A DNA stretch of 64,000 bases, taken from positions 1,476,584-1,540,583 of the forward strand of contig BPIR01000001.1 of the NCBI GenBank assembly GCA_026004215.1, in the 5' to 3' direction. Of the stretch, positions 26,185-35,244 are shown piece by piece. Each line of letters starts with the position of its first letter. Position 1 is the stretch's first letter. The DNA is from Candidatus Binatia bacterium. GTDB taxonomy: Bacteria; Desulfobacterota; Binatia; HRBIN30. Under the pieces are notes generated by a model. It made no database searches and was not told the DNA's origin. It saw only the letters and a program-made list of their open reading frames with translations. A program made the position numbers and the translations under genes.

Positions 26185-26886
26185 TCACTTGGAACTGCGC
26201 CCGCGCCGGCCACGGCCCGCAGCCGTGTTCGCGCTTGCAGGCGCCGGGGTTTTATCCGGATACGGGCACAGATCTGCAATGACACACTCGTAGCATCTTG
26301 GCTTGCGGGCCAGGCACACTTGCCGCCCGTGTGCTTGCAGCAAGATGCAAAATCGCGTGCGATCTTTGACCGGCACCACCTCGTTCAAATCTTCCTCGAC
26401 CTTGTCCGGATGGTCATGGTCCGTCAGCCCCAGACGTTGCGCCAGCCGCAACACATGCGTATCGACTCCGATGGCGGGCTTACCAAAGGCGTTGCCCAAC
26501 AAAATGTTGGCGGTTTTGCGGCCGACACCCGGCAGGGTCAACAAATCTTCCAAGTTGTCGGGTACTTTTCCTCCAAAGCGCTCCACCAAGGCGCGGCAAC
26601 ACTCCTGCAGCGCCTTGGCCTTTTGCCGATAAAAGCCGGTGGAGTAGATGGCGCGTTCCAGTTCCTCGCGCGGCACCTGCACGAAGTCTTGCGGGCGCGG
26701 ATAACGACGAAACAGTTCGGCCGTGACTTGGTTCACCTTTTCGTCGGTGCACTGTGCAGCCAAGATCAGGGCCACCAGGAGTTCGAACGGGCTGGAGTAA
26801 TGCAAAGCCAACTTGGCGTTCGGATAAGCTCGCTCGAGTCTGCGCAAAATCTTTGCAACCCTCTGCCGGTCTTCCGAACGCGCCAT
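26185..26886 (-). CDS. nth: endonuclease III (DNA glycosylase/AP lyase)
   Basis: Removes oxidised pyrimidines and cuts the abasic site in base-excision repair. It has 233 residues, a normal length. The helix-hairpin-helix LPGVGRKTANILL carries the catalytic lysine, IGVDTHV carries the catalytic aspartate, and the iron-sulfur loop CLARKPRCYECVIADLC has the exact spacing Cx6Cx2Cx5C. The C-terminal tail is basic and low in complexity. ATG 26886 is chosen by alignment with family N-termini (MARSEDRQ); no strong ribosome site is seen, and upstream extensions are unlike nth. Confidence 0.95.
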   Translation of the reverse strand: MARSEDRQRVAKILRRLERAYPNAKLALHYSSPFELLVALILAAQCTDEKVNQVTAELFRRYPRPQDFVQVPREELERAIYSTGFYRQKAKALQECCRALVERFGGKVPDNLEDLLTLPGVGRKTANILLGNAFGKPAIGVDTHVLRLAQRLGLTDHDHPDKVEEDLNEVVPVKDRTRFCILLQAHGRQVCLARKPRCYECVIADLCPYPDKTPAPASANTAAGRGRRGRSSK

Positions 26887-27635
26887 GGAAGCACTGGTTA
26901 CGGCAATCGGAGCGTCGTGGCAATCGCCCGGAGCTCGCCGCCTAAAGATGGTGCAGGCATGGCCGGATCGCACGCAGCCGCCCGGGGGCACGACCTGCCG
27001 CTTCCGGGCACGCACCTGCGGAAACAGCGCCGCGGGCGGGCACAAGGCCAGCCCCTACCACCCGCTGGGAAAACACTACCCCCAGACATCGTGATGTGGT
27101 GTGCGGCCGCACCAAAACGGTTCCACAAAGGGGGGGAGCAGGATGTTGTAGGGGCACATGGCATGCCGATTCCCTGCGGCCTCCGGGCCATTCGCTAATC
27201 GCCATTCGCCATTTGCGACTCGCCGGCGGCCCCGCACCGCTTGCCGCTCCTACTCGCCGCTCGCCATTGCATCGCACCTCACCCGACCTGCCGACAACCG
27301 CATTGGCCCGTTCCCGATTGCCCCGAACAAATATAGCCGGTCCTTCTGGAGGACGATGGTGACCAAAGACGCGCCGCATTGGGTGTAATCCGCCTCCCGC
27401 AGGCGAATGCAACGGCGATGGTATTCGTCGTCGGGCACGGGTTGCGCCGCCGCGGCGGGTCGGGTCGTGGGTGACGGCACAATGTGATGCGGGCGGTGTC
27501 GGGGCGAACGATGTCGGCCCGGTCTAGGGGCGAACGGCCGTGCGCCCCTAGACGGCACAAACGTCCCTTCCTTTCAGAGAGAGGGCTGGGGCCAGGGTCA
27601 GCTTCCGGCGAAGCAGGCACTTTGGACAGTGCGGA
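26887..27635. other. gene-free intergenic stretch with degenerate repeats
   Basis: About 750 bases without a credible gene: open frames on both strands have low-complexity translations and no ribosome sites. The DNA holds fragments of hairpin-type repeats (GGGCACAAGGCCAGCCCCTACC at about 27039, split by the 20-base limit into GGGCACAAGGCC and AGCCCCTACC; TAGGGGCACATGGC at about 27149), and an imperfect run of ATTCGCCA-type units at about 27190-27225. Confidence 0.6.
27524..27551. repeat. 28-bp near-perfect palindrome (REP-like)
   Basis: CTAGGGGCG at 27524-27532 pairs with CGCCCCTAG at 27543-27551, and the middle ACGGCCGT is itself palindromic, leaving one mismatch across the whole element. 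The core TAGGGGC recurs in other gene-free gaps of this window. Confidence 0.6.
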
Positions 27636-28163
27636 CTACATCTTTCCCCGTTGCGCCAAGATCCGCCGGGCTTGGGTCACGATGGTCGCGGAGACGTTCT
27701 TGCTTTTCGCCAGAAAGCGCAAGTCGCGCTCGTGCAGTGAACTCACGAAGTGCAGGGCAATTGCCAGAGGAGTTTTGGGGTTGGTGACCAGCGCGTGCCG
27801 GATTTGGTAATTGCGCGGCCAGGTTTTGTGCTCCCCAATTTCCCGCAGCACTTCGCTGTCGAGGTTACGGTTGCGCGCAAAGCCAAGAACTTCTTCTTCC
27901 GTGAGGCGCGGGTTCCGCAGCACGAACCGCGCAATCATCCGGTTGGTATCCCGTACCAACAAGGCGCGCGCCTCGCGGTTACCCAGCAATGCCAGTTTCA
28001 CTTTCTCGGCCACTGTCATGCTGGCAATGCGGGCATACAGGCTTTTGTTAGCCGGCCGATCTTCTTTGGGCTCTTCCAGCAGCTCCGCCGGCACCTGGTA
28101 CGGGTCGCCGCCGCGCTGGATTTCTTCCGCAATCCGGTGCAAGTCTTCCGTGTCGGTGCTCAT
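27636..28163 (-). CDS. conserved HEAT/leucine-rich-variant repeat protein of unknown function
   Basis: 175 residues, start ATG 28163 overlapping the stop of the EF-G-like gene (ATGA). The protein is helical with repeating motifs: NREARALLVRDTNRMIARFV, RNPRLTEEEVLGFARNRN, HKTWPRNYQIRHALVTNPKT and KSKNVSATIVTQARRIL, each looking like one helical repeat. I recognise this pattern as a conserved deltaproteobacterial hypothetical family but cannot name a role. A longer frame in the same register would enter the EF-G-like gene and is rejected. Genetic coupling to a translation-factor paralogue suggests a related role, but this is only context. Confidence 0.75.
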   Translation of the reverse strand: MSTDTEDLHRIAEEIQRGGDPYQVPAELLEEPKEDRPANKSLYARIASMTVAEKVKLALLGNREARALLVRDTNRMIARFVLRNPRLTEEEVLGFARNRNLDSEVLREIGEHKTWPRNYQIRHALVTNPKTPLAIALHFVSSLHERDLRFLAKSKNVSATIVTQARRILAQRGKM

Positions 28164-30262
28164 GCGTGCTGCTTCTCCGCGTGCGCGGCTTGGGCCTCTT
28201 TGATGATCTTTTCGGTCAGATGCGGCGGCACTTCTTCGTAATGGGAAAACGCCATGGTGAACGACCCGCGGCCGCTCGTCATCGAGCGTAAGTCCGGCGA
28301 GTAGCGCAGCACCTCCGCAAGGGGGACCAAAGCCTTGATCACCTGGCTTCCCGGCTTGGCATCCACGCCCAGCACCTTGCCCCGCCGCGCGTTGATGTCC
28401 CCAATCACGTCGCCCATGCATTCGTCGGGCACGGTGATTTCCATGGCCATGATCGGTTCGAGCAACACCGGCTTGGCTTGCGCTACAGCGTTCTTGAAGC
28501 CGAGCGACGCCGCGATCTTGAAGGCAAGTTCCGAAGAGTCCACCTCGTGGTACGAACCGTCGTACAGGGTCACGCGAATGTCCGTCATCGGGTAGTGAGC
28601 GAGAAATCCTTCCGCCATGGCTTCGCGCACTCCCTTTTCGACGGCGGGAATATACTGGCGGGGCACCACACCCCCGACAATCTTGTCCACGAACTCGAAC
28701 CCGGCTCCCCGCGGCAGCGGCTCGACCTCCAACCAGGTATCCCCATACTGGCCGCGACCTCCGGTTTGCTTTTTCAGTTTGCCTTGCGCCTTGGCTCGGC
28801 CTTTGATGGTTTCCTTGTACGGAACCTTGGGAGCTTTGAGCTCCACCTCGGCGCCGTACTTGCGTTTCAGCCGCTCGATGACCACTTCGAGGTGCAACTG
28901 ATCCACACCCGAGAGAATGAGTTCGCGGGTTTGCGGATCGCGGTGCATTTCCAGCGACGGGTCTTCCTCGATCATTTTTTGCAGCGCTTGCGTGGCCTTT
29001 TCCTCGTCGCCTTTGCTCTTGGGCTCGATGGCGTAGGAAATGGCCGGTGGCGGCAAGGTATCCCGCGCATAGACGATCGGGGCTTTTTCGTCCGCGAGCG
29101 TGTCGCCCGTAAACGTTTCTTTGAGCTTGGCCACGGCAACGATGTCCCCAGGGACGGCCTGGCCGACACCGGCTTGCTTCTTACCGGTCAGTTGCAACAA
29201 GTGGCCCACGCGCTCGCGCACGTCTCGGCTGGTGTTCAGCACGGTGCTGTCGGGTGTGAGCTTCCCCGAAATCACGCGCAGCATCGACAAGCGCCCGGCA
29301 AACGGATCCACCACCGTTTTGAACACAATGGCGGAAAACGGCTCGTTCACATCCGGCGCACGCTCGATTTCCACGCCGAGCTTCGGATCTTTTCCGACTT
29401 GCTTGCCCTGCTCCGCGGCGGAGCCCAGATAGCGCACCATCGCTTCGAGAAGCGGCTGCATGCCAATTGCCTTCGCAGCCGAGCCGCACAATACCGGCAC
29501 GAAACGCCGCGCCAGCGTACCGACGCGCAACGCTTGCGCAAGTTCCTCGTCGGTCAACGTGCCGTTCTCGAGGTAGCTCTCGGTGAACTCATCCGTCGCG
29601 TCGGCGGCCAGTTCGATGAGCAACTCGCGCGCTTGTTTCGCCTCGGCCTCGACTTCCGCGGGAATCGGCTCTTCTCGCACGACATTTTCGCCCCCGTGCA
29701 CGAGCGCCTTCATGGAGAGCAAGTCGATCACCCCGCGGAAGCTCTCCGCGCTGCCCAACGGAAGTTGCAGAGGTATCGGCTTGGCCCCGAGAATTTTCTT
29801 CATGTCCTCCACCGCCGCTTGAAACTCCGCGTTTTCCCGATCCATGCGATTCACGAACGCCACCAGCGGCAGCCCGAGTTCCTGCGCCCGGGCCCACACT
29901 TTTTCCGCCTCGACCCGGATTTCGCCCCTGCTCGGCGCCAGCACCAATATTGCCCCGGTACAGGCCCGCATCGCCAGAATCGTATCGGCGAGAAAGTTCG
30001 AATACCCGGGCATATCGAGTAAGTGAATGGAGTGTTTCTTCCAAACGAAGTGAAACACCGCTGTGCTCAAAGAGATCTTGCGACGAACCTCCTCCGGTTC
30101 GAAATCGAAGTTCGAGCTCCCGTCGTCCACCCGCCCGAGCCGATTTACCGCACCCGCAGAAAACAGAAGGGCGTCTGCCACTGAAGTCTTGCCCACGCCA
30201 CCCTGCCCGATCACGCCAATGCTGCGCACCATGCTGATGTCGTCTGCCATGGCCTGCCTCAT
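28160..30262 (-). CDS. elongation factor G-like translational GTPase (FusA2 type)
   Basis: 700 residues with all EF-G domains: G domain (about 1-290), domain II, and domains III-V toward a C-terminus ending in a lysine-rich tail. The P-loop is GQGGVGKTS instead of AHIDAGKTT, and switch II is DMPGYSNF instead of DTPGHVDF, so the GTPase-activating histidine is a tyrosine. The G4 motif is NRMDRE. These changes mark the EF-G-2/EF-G-like branch, not the housekeeping factor. The ATG at 30262 overlaps the stop of coaX (ATGA); an ATG 12 bases further in (30250, with GAGG upstream) is possible. The role in vivo is unknown in most bacteria; ribosome-associated quality control or stress is a guess. Confidence 0.9.
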   Translation of the reverse strand: MRQAMADDISMVRSIGVIGQGGVGKTSVADALLFSAGAVNRLGRVDDGSSNFDFEPEEVRRKISLSTAVFHFVWKKHSIHLLDMPGYSNFLADTILAMRACTGAILVLAPSRGEIRVEAEKVWARAQELGLPLVAFVNRMDRENAEFQAAVEDMKKILGAKPIPLQLPLGSAESFRGVIDLLSMKALVHGGENVVREEPIPAEVEAEAKQARELLIELAADATDEFTESYLENGTLTDEELAQALRVGTLARRFVPVLCGSAAKAIGMQPLLEAMVRYLGSAAEQGKQVGKDPKLGVEIERAPDVNEPFSAIVFKTVVDPFAGRLSMLRVISGKLTPDSTVLNTSRDVRERVGHLLQLTGKKQAGVGQAVPGDIVAVAKLKETFTGDTLADEKAPIVYARDTLPPPAISYAIEPKSKGDEEKATQALQKMIEEDPSLEMHRDPQTRELILSGVDQLHLEVVIERLKRKYGAEVELKAPKVPYKETIKGRAKAQGKLKKQTGGRGQYGDTWLEVEPLPRGAGFEFVDKIVGGVVPRQYIPAVEKGVREAMAEGFLAHYPMTDIRVTLYDGSYHEVDSSELAFKIAASLGFKNAVAQAKPVLLEPIMAMEITVPDECMGDVIGDINARRGKVLGVDAKPGSQVIKALVPLAEVLRYSPDLRSMTSGRGSFTMAFSHYEEVPPHLTEKIIKEAQAAHAEKQHA

Positions 30263-31038
30263 CCTTTCTCTTTGTTGCGTTCGTACAGGAGCCGCAGCCC
30301 CTGCAAGGTCAAGAAGGGATCCACGTCGTCAATCGCTTCGGACTCTGGGGCAATAAGCTCCGCATACGTTCCCGTCGCCAATACATAGGCCGTCTCCCGC
30401 GCTTCCTCCTGCATGCGTTGCACGATTCCGTCTACCAGCGCCACATACCCATAGACGAGTCCGGACTGAATCGCGTGGACCGTGTTGCGGCCAATCACGT
30501 GCTTGGGGCGTCGTAGCTCCACCCGAAACAGTCGCGCCGTGCGCTCGAACAACGCGTCACTGGCGATTCCGAGGCCGGGCGCAATCACCCCGCCCACGTA
30601 CTCGCCGCGATTCGAAATGAAGTCGAAGATGGTTGCCGTGCTCAAGTCCACGACGATCGTTGTCCGATGCGTCCGCGCATAGGCGGCCACCGCATTCACG
30701 ATACGATCCGCTCCCACTTCCTGAGGCTTGTCGTACAAGATCGGCATGCCCGTACGCACGCCGGGACCCACCACGAGCGGCTCGCACCCGAGAAGTTCGC
30801 GGCTGAGCGTTTCCACGATCGGCAACATTGCCGGTACGGACGACGCCACAGCCACGGCACCGATCGCCGGGCTTCCGGCCCGTTCGAGCAAGCTGCGCAC
30901 GAGCACGCCGTACTCGTCGGCCGTGCGCCCGGGGTCGGTCTGTAACAGCCAGTGGTGGCGCAGGGTCTCTCCCTCGAAGGCGCCGAGGGCCGTCTGCGTA
31001 TTGCTCACGTCAATGGCGAGAAACCAGCGATCGGTCAT
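30259..31038 (-). CDS. type III pantothenate kinase-like protein, divergent paralogue
   Basis: 259 residues of the CoaX (ASKHA) fold. The N-terminal phosphate loop is IDVSNTQTALG, where family members have DVGNT, and the second is VVDLSTATIFDF, where the family has D-x-GTAT: glycine is replaced by serine in both. The GADR motif with the proposed catalytic aspartate is kept, as are VIAPGLGI and IGRNTV. It either works with altered loops, has another substrate, or has become non-catalytic. It follows a second, canonical coaX directly (ATGA overlap), so the pair arose by duplication. The C-terminal domain is intact. Confidence 0.85.
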   Translation of the reverse strand: MTDRWFLAIDVSNTQTALGAFEGETLRHHWLLQTDPGRTADEYGVLVRSLLERAGSPAIGAVAVASSVPAMLPIVETLSRELLGCEPLVVGPGVRTGMPILYDKPQEVGADRIVNAVAAYARTHRTTIVVDLSTATIFDFISNRGEYVGGVIAPGLGIASDALFERTARLFRVELRRPKHVIGRNTVHAIQSGLVYGYVALVDGIVQRMQEEARETAYVLATGTYAELIAPESEAIDDVDPFLTLQGLRLLYERNKEKG

Positions 31039-31841
31039 TTTCCGGGTGATTTACCTTTCTTTTCCCGCCGCCCGTAAAAGATCAAGCGGATTCCATCGAG
31101 GGTGAGCGTGTCCACCACTTCATCCACACAACGGCAAAGTGGGGCGAGCATAGGGGCGAAGCCTCCTGTGGCGATCACCGGAGCGGTCACACCCGCCTCG
31201 GCACGAATGCGCTGGACCATCCCATCCACGAGCGCCGCGTGCCCGTGCAGTAAGCCCACCTGCAAAGCGTGCACCGTGTTGCGGCCAATGATTTGGACCG
31301 GGGGTGCCAGTGCGACTCGATACAGGCGCGCCGCATGCGAAAACAGCGCATCGCCCGCAATCCCCAAACCCGGAGCAATTGCCCCTCCCCAATACACCCC
31401 GTGCGCATCGATGAACTCGAACTTGGTCGCCGTGCCGCAATCCACCACGATGGCAGCTCCGCCCGTGCGGCTGTGGGCCGCCATTGCGTTGGCCAACCGA
31501 TCGGTTCCGAGTTGCCGGGGATCGTCGTAGCCGATGCGCCCCGAGTCCACATCGTCCGCTCCGAGCACGGCAGGCTGTATGCCCAAGTAGCGGTGCGACC
31601 ATTGCGCGATTGTGACCGTAACCGCGGGCACGACGGAGGAGATGGCTACGCCGTCCATGGGGTAATCCAGTTGGCGCTCCAGCAAGGAGGCTAGGTACAC
31701 GGCATATTCGTCCACGGTTGTGTGGGGATTGGTCTTCATCCGCCACCGCTGCACCCATCGGCCATCGGCAAAAAGCCCGAGGACGACGTGGGTGTTCCCG
31801 ACATCAACACAAAGAAGGGGTCGCGTCCCGCAAGAAGACAT
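31035..31841 (-). CDS. coaX: type III pantothenate kinase
   Basis: About 268 residues. It phosphorylates pantothenate, the first step of CoA synthesis, and unlike CoaA it is not feedback-inhibited by CoA. The motifs are canonical: CVDVGNTHVVLG, GTDRLAN with the catalytic aspartate, VVDCGTATKFEF and APGLGIAGDALF. It overlaps birA by about 38 bases. The start is not certain: ATG 31841 and GTG 31847 are both possible, and neither has a strong ribosome site; coupling with birA is likely. Together with birA and nadC this makes a cofactor-synthesis operon. Confidence 0.93.
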   Translation of the reverse strand: MSSCGTRPLLCVDVGNTHVVLGLFADGRWVQRWRMKTNPHTTVDEYAVYLASLLERQLDYPMDGVAISSVVPAVTVTIAQWSHRYLGIQPAVLGADDVDSGRIGYDDPRQLGTDRLANAMAAHSRTGGAAIVVDCGTATKFEFIDAHGVYWGGAIAPGLGIAGDALFSHAARLYRVALAPPVQIIGRNTVHALQVGLLHGHAALVDGMVQRIRAEAGVTAPVIATGGFAPMLAPLCRCVDEVVDTLTLDGIRLIFYGRREKKGKSPGK

Positions 31842-32628
31842 CGCCACTGATCACGGTCACTTCACCATCGTGTTCGCGCCGCACGCGCAAAGCCCCTCGC
31901 TCATCGAGACCGAGAACGGTTCCCACAAAACGTTCACCGCCCGTGTCTACCTCCACCCGTCGCCCCACCGTCCCACAGGCGGACTCCCACCGCTGTCTTG
32001 CCGGCGCGAATCCCTGAGCCAGGAATGCTCCGTATTCCTCACCCAAGCAGCGCAGCAAAGTCGCGGCGAACTCTTCCCGATCGATCCACCGTCCCGCTTC
32101 GATTCGCAAACTCGTCGCTATGCCGCGCAGCTCGGCAGGAAAATCCGTTTCTAGAGAGTTCACATTGACCCCGATACCGAGCACGACAAAATCGAGCCTC
32201 GCACCTGCGCCCAAGCTCAACTCGGCCAAGATACCGCACAGCTTGCGCCCTCGCACCAGAACGTCGTTCGGCCATTTGAGCTCCGCTGCGGGCACAATAC
32301 TGCGCACAGCATCCAACGCAGCCAGCCCGGCCACAATTCCCAACTGTGGAGCGCTATCTGGATCCATCGGGGGCCGGAGCAAAACCGACAGGTACAGATT
32401 GAGGTTTGCCGGCGACACCCAGCTTCGCCCCCGCCGGCCGCGCCCCCGCGTCTGGGCATCGGCGATCACCGTCGTGCCCTCGGGAGCCCCTTGGCGCCCG
32501 AGAACGGCGGCGTCGTCGTTCGTGGACTCTGTCGTTGCCCGATAGTGCAACGGCCGCCCAAGCTTGCCGCCGCGCAGCAACTCTTCCAGCCGAGACACAT
32601 CCAGGGGTGGGGCACCTGCCGCCGTCAT
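31804..32628 (-). CDS. birA: biotin-[acetyl-CoA-carboxylase] ligase, catalytic domain only
   Basis: 274 residues. It activates biotin with ATP and attaches it to carboxylase subunits. The biotin/ATP loop GRGRRGRSW, the ELKWPNDVLV motif and KLCGILAE are the family signatures, and a small C-terminal SH3-like domain follows. There is no N-terminal winged-helix domain, so this is a group I enzyme that does not act as a biotin repressor. ATG 32628 overlaps the nadC stop (ATGA). Confidence 0.94.
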   Translation of the reverse strand: MTAAGAPPLDVSRLEELLRGGKLGRPLHYRATTESTNDDAAVLGRQGAPEGTTVIADAQTRGRGRRGRSWVSPANLNLYLSVLLRPPMDPDSAPQLGIVAGLAALDAVRSIVPAAELKWPNDVLVRGRKLCGILAELSLGAGARLDFVVLGIGVNVNSLETDFPAELRGIATSLRIEAGRWIDREEFAATLLRCLGEEYGAFLAQGFAPARQRWESACGTVGRRVEVDTGGERFVGTVLGLDERGALRVRREHDGEVTVISGDVFLRDATPSLC

Positions 32629-33464
32629 AGCTCCAACACCATGTGTAAATCGATTGCAGGCGCGGAGTGCGTCAGCGCACCCACCGAAATCAGGTTCACC
32701 CCCGTCTCCGCAATTGCCCTGACGGTTTCCAAACGCACTCCGCCGGATGCTTCGGTCAACGCTCGGCCAGCGATCCGTTCCACGGCCTGGCGCAGCATGT
32801 CCAAATCCATGTTATCGAGCAAGATCGCTTCTGCACCGGCGGCGAGGGCTTCCTCCACTTCCTCCAAGCTGCGGCATTCCACTTCGACGCGTAGCGGGTG
32901 CGGAGCATGTCGGCGCGCCGCTTCCACAGCCGCCCGCAACCCGCCGGCCGCGGTGATGTGATTGTTTTTGATCAGAACGCCGTCGCTCAGCCCGAAGCGA
33001 TGATTGTGCCCGCCGCCCACGCGCACAGCGTACTTTTGCAACAGCCGCAATCCCGGCAGGGTCTTGCGCGTGTCCACGATGCGCGCACCGGTGCCCGCCA
33101 CGGCGTCCACATAGCGGCGAGTGAGCGAAGCGACTCCGCTGAGATGCTGAAGGATGTTCAACGTCACCCGCTCGATCGCCAGCAGCGCTTGCGCCCGGCC
33201 GGAAAGTTCCGCGATCACCCGGCCAGGCTCGAACGCGCTCCCGTCTGCCAGCGCGGCATCTACTCGCACCCCACCGACGGCCTCCGACGCGATTGCGATC
33301 GCCTCCGCGCCCGCCAAAACCCCACTGGCCTTGGCACGAATGAATGCCCGGGCTTGGCGCTGCGCGGGCACGGTGAGCGAAGAGGTTATGTCGCCGCTTC
33401 CCCAATCCTCTCGCAGGGCCCATTCGACAACCTCTCGGAGATGCAATCGTTCGGCAGGATTCAT
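32625..33464 (-). CDS. nadC: nicotinate-nucleotide pyrophosphorylase (quinolinate phosphoribosyltransferase)
   Basis: Converts quinolinate and PRPP to nicotinate mononucleotide, the last step of de novo NAD precursor synthesis. It has 279 residues from ATG 33464 (MNPAERLHLREVVEWAL), and a GTG nine bases earlier is possible. Motifs: EDWGSGDIT near the N-terminus, DTRKTLPGLR and the glycine-rich GGGHNHRFGLSDGVLIKNNH at the active site, and EVECRSLEE. It is the first gene of the tightly overlapping cofactor operon that continues with birA, two coaX genes, the EF-G-like gene and the repeat protein. Neither nadA nor nadB is nearby. Confidence 0.95.
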   Translation of the reverse strand: MNPAERLHLREVVEWALREDWGSGDITSSLTVPAQRQARAFIRAKASGVLAGAEAIAIASEAVGGVRVDAALADGSAFEPGRVIAELSGRAQALLAIERVTLNILQHLSGVASLTRRYVDAVAGTGARIVDTRKTLPGLRLLQKYAVRVGGGHNHRFGLSDGVLIKNNHITAAGGLRAAVEAARRHAPHPLRVEVECRSLEEVEEALAAGAEAILLDNMDLDMLRQAVERIAGRALTEASGGVRLETVRAIAETGVNLISVGALTHSAPAIDLHMVLEL

Positions 33465-33723
33465 GGCAGACACTCGGCGAATTCACATTGCCAACTTTCT
33501 TGCATCTTGCAAACTCTCGTCCGGTCTCGGGAGCGTCCCTTCCCCACCGGGCCCGCACGCTCCTGCACCGGTGCTCGCATCCAATTGCCGATCTGCCTTC
33601 CGGGTCGCGCGCGCGGCGTTACGTGGCCGCCCGGAGTCCGCCAGCCGAGTTCGGCTGCGAAAACTATGCTGCAAGCCCGCGCCCGCCGCCTGCCTATGGT
33701 AAAGACGAGTCCTCCGGTTAAGC

Positions 33724-34965
33724 ATGGTAGGGATGACTACCTACGACCTGTTTGTCACTGCCGCCCGGGGCACGGAGCCCTGGGCCGAACGCGAAGCGTT
33801 CGAGGCGGGCGCTTGCAAGACGAGTATCGTTCCGGGCGGGGTCCAAGTGCGTGGCGGGTTGGAGGTAGCGTACCGCCTTTGCTTGTGGTCGCGCGTTGGC
33901 CAGCGTGTCCTTCTACCTTTAAGCGCGTTTCGGGTAACCAGCCCCGACGCCTTGTACCAAGCGGTGTACTCCGTTCCGTGGCAAGAGCATCTTTGCCCAG
34001 ACACGCCCTTTGAAGTCGAGTGCACCGCCTCCGCGAAGTCGCCGATCACCCACACACATTTTGCAGCATTGAAGACGAAAGATGCCATCGCCGACTACTT
34101 CCGGCATCGCTGCGGGCGGCGCCCCTCTGTGGCTCGAGAGGGACCGCGCGTCACCGTGCATCTTTACCTCGGGGCACACACCGGCACGATTTCGATCGAC
34201 CTCTCCGGCGAACCCCTCTACAAGCGTGGGTACCGCAGAGAGGCGGCCGTCGCACCACTCAAGGAAACTCTGGCAGCCGCTCTTCTGTATGCGGCCGATT
34301 GGCCACAACGGGCGGCCGAGGGCGAGCCCCTTGTGGATCCGTTTTGCGGATCCGGAACGATCGTGATCGAGGCGGCCCTGATGGCGCTGGATCGGGCGCC
34401 GGGCTTAACGCGGCGGCATTTTGGTTTCCTTGCTTGGAAGGGGCACGACGCGGCGCTGTGGCAGGCATTGCTTGCGGAGGCTTACAAACGAGCGCGCGCC
34501 TCCGCCCCCCGGCCGATTCGAATTCACGGCTCGGACGTGTCGCACGAAGCCCTGGCGTTAGCCCGGCGTGCTGCACGCTGGGCTGGGGTGAACCCCGCAC
34601 TGAACCTCGTGCGAGGGGATGCCCGCGCGGTGGAGCCTCCAACGGGTCCAGGGGTTGTGGTGACGAACCCACCTTACGGAAAGCGGGTGTCGAGCGCCGG
34701 ACTGGATGAGCTTTACGCATCGCTCGGGGATCTTCTAAGGCGCCGCTTTCTCGGGTGGACTGCTTACGTGTTCACCGGGAATTTGGATGCTGCACGACGC
34801 ATCGGCCTGCGAGCAGACCGGCGCATGATCCTGTGGAATGGGCCGATCGAGGCACGCTTGCTTCGTTTCCCCATTGCGGCCACACCGGTCCGGGGCACCG
34901 GCCCCTCGTGGCGCCGGCGCAGTCGGCCTCGCGGAGCCACGGAAAAAAGCCGGTGCAACGAGTGA
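33724..34965 (+). CDS. THUMP-domain class I RNA methyltransferase (RlmL N2-guanine type)
   Basis: 413 residues. An N-terminal THUMP domain (about 1-165) precedes the methyltransferase fold. Motif I is DPFCGSGTIVIEAAL and the catalytic motif is NPPYGKR, the N2-guanine-specific NPPY. The protein resembles the RlmL half of E. coli RlmKL (23S rRNA G2445), but no RlmK domain follows. The C-terminus runs into a basic, low-complexity tail (PSWRRRSRPRGATEKSR). The start at 33724 is one of two close ATGs (the other at 33733); neither has a clear ribosome site. It is divergent from nadC. Confidence 0.88.
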   Translation: MVGMTTYDLFVTAARGTEPWAEREAFEAGACKTSIVPGGVQVRGGLEVAYRLCLWSRVGQRVLLPLSAFRVTSPDALYQAVYSVPWQEHLCPDTPFEVECTASAKSPITHTHFAALKTKDAIADYFRHRCGRRPSVAREGPRVTVHLYLGAHTGTISIDLSGEPLYKRGYRREAAVAPLKETLAAALLYAADWPQRAAEGEPLVDPFCGSGTIVIEAALMALDRAPGLTRRHFGFLAWKGHDAALWQALLAEAYKRARASAPRPIRIHGSDVSHEALALARRAARWAGVNPALNLVRGDARAVEPPTGPGVVVTNPPYGKRVSSAGLDELYASLGDLLRRRFLGWTAYVFTGNLDAARRIGLRADRRMILWNGPIEARLLRFPIAATPVRGTGPSWRRRSRPRGATEKSRCNE

Positions 34966-35078
34966 ACTAGCCCTCGAATTGCCATGGCCCTGCCGCCCTG
35001 CAACGCCATTGCCTCTCCAATCACCGGACCGTCCGTGGCGGCTGGCCTCGTGCCTGCCCGAGGTACCGGTGCAACCAT

Positions 35079-35098
35079 GGGCAACCACAAGGTTGCCC
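35079..35098. repeat. perfect 8-bp stem hairpin, REP-like
   Basis: GGGCAACC and GGTTGCCC flank the loop ACAA at 35079-35098, followed by CTAC. The same unit, as GGGCGACCACAAGG, recurs near 45939 and in weaker form near 27040. Confidence 0.6.
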
Positions 35099-35218
35099 TA
35101 CACACCGCCGCGCCGGTGCCCCAGGGCCACTGCAGGGGGATGGTGTCTCAGCGGCACGAATCGCAGCGGTTCGTTGGCACCCTCTCCCGGCCTGCGGCCC
35201 ACCTCTACGTGAAACTTG

Positions 35219-35244
35219 TAGGGGAGAGCGGTCGCTCGCCCCTA
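35219..35244. repeat. 12-bp stem hairpin with TAGGGG end, REP-like
   Basis: TAGGGGAGAGCG and CGCTCGCCCCTA flank a 2-base loop, with one mismatch. The end TAGGGGC/G matches the palindrome at 27524-27551. Confidence 0.6.

Noticed and set aside
28478..30022. 514-codon plus-strand open frame over the EF-G-like gene
   Set aside because: Antisense shadow with no recognisable domain.
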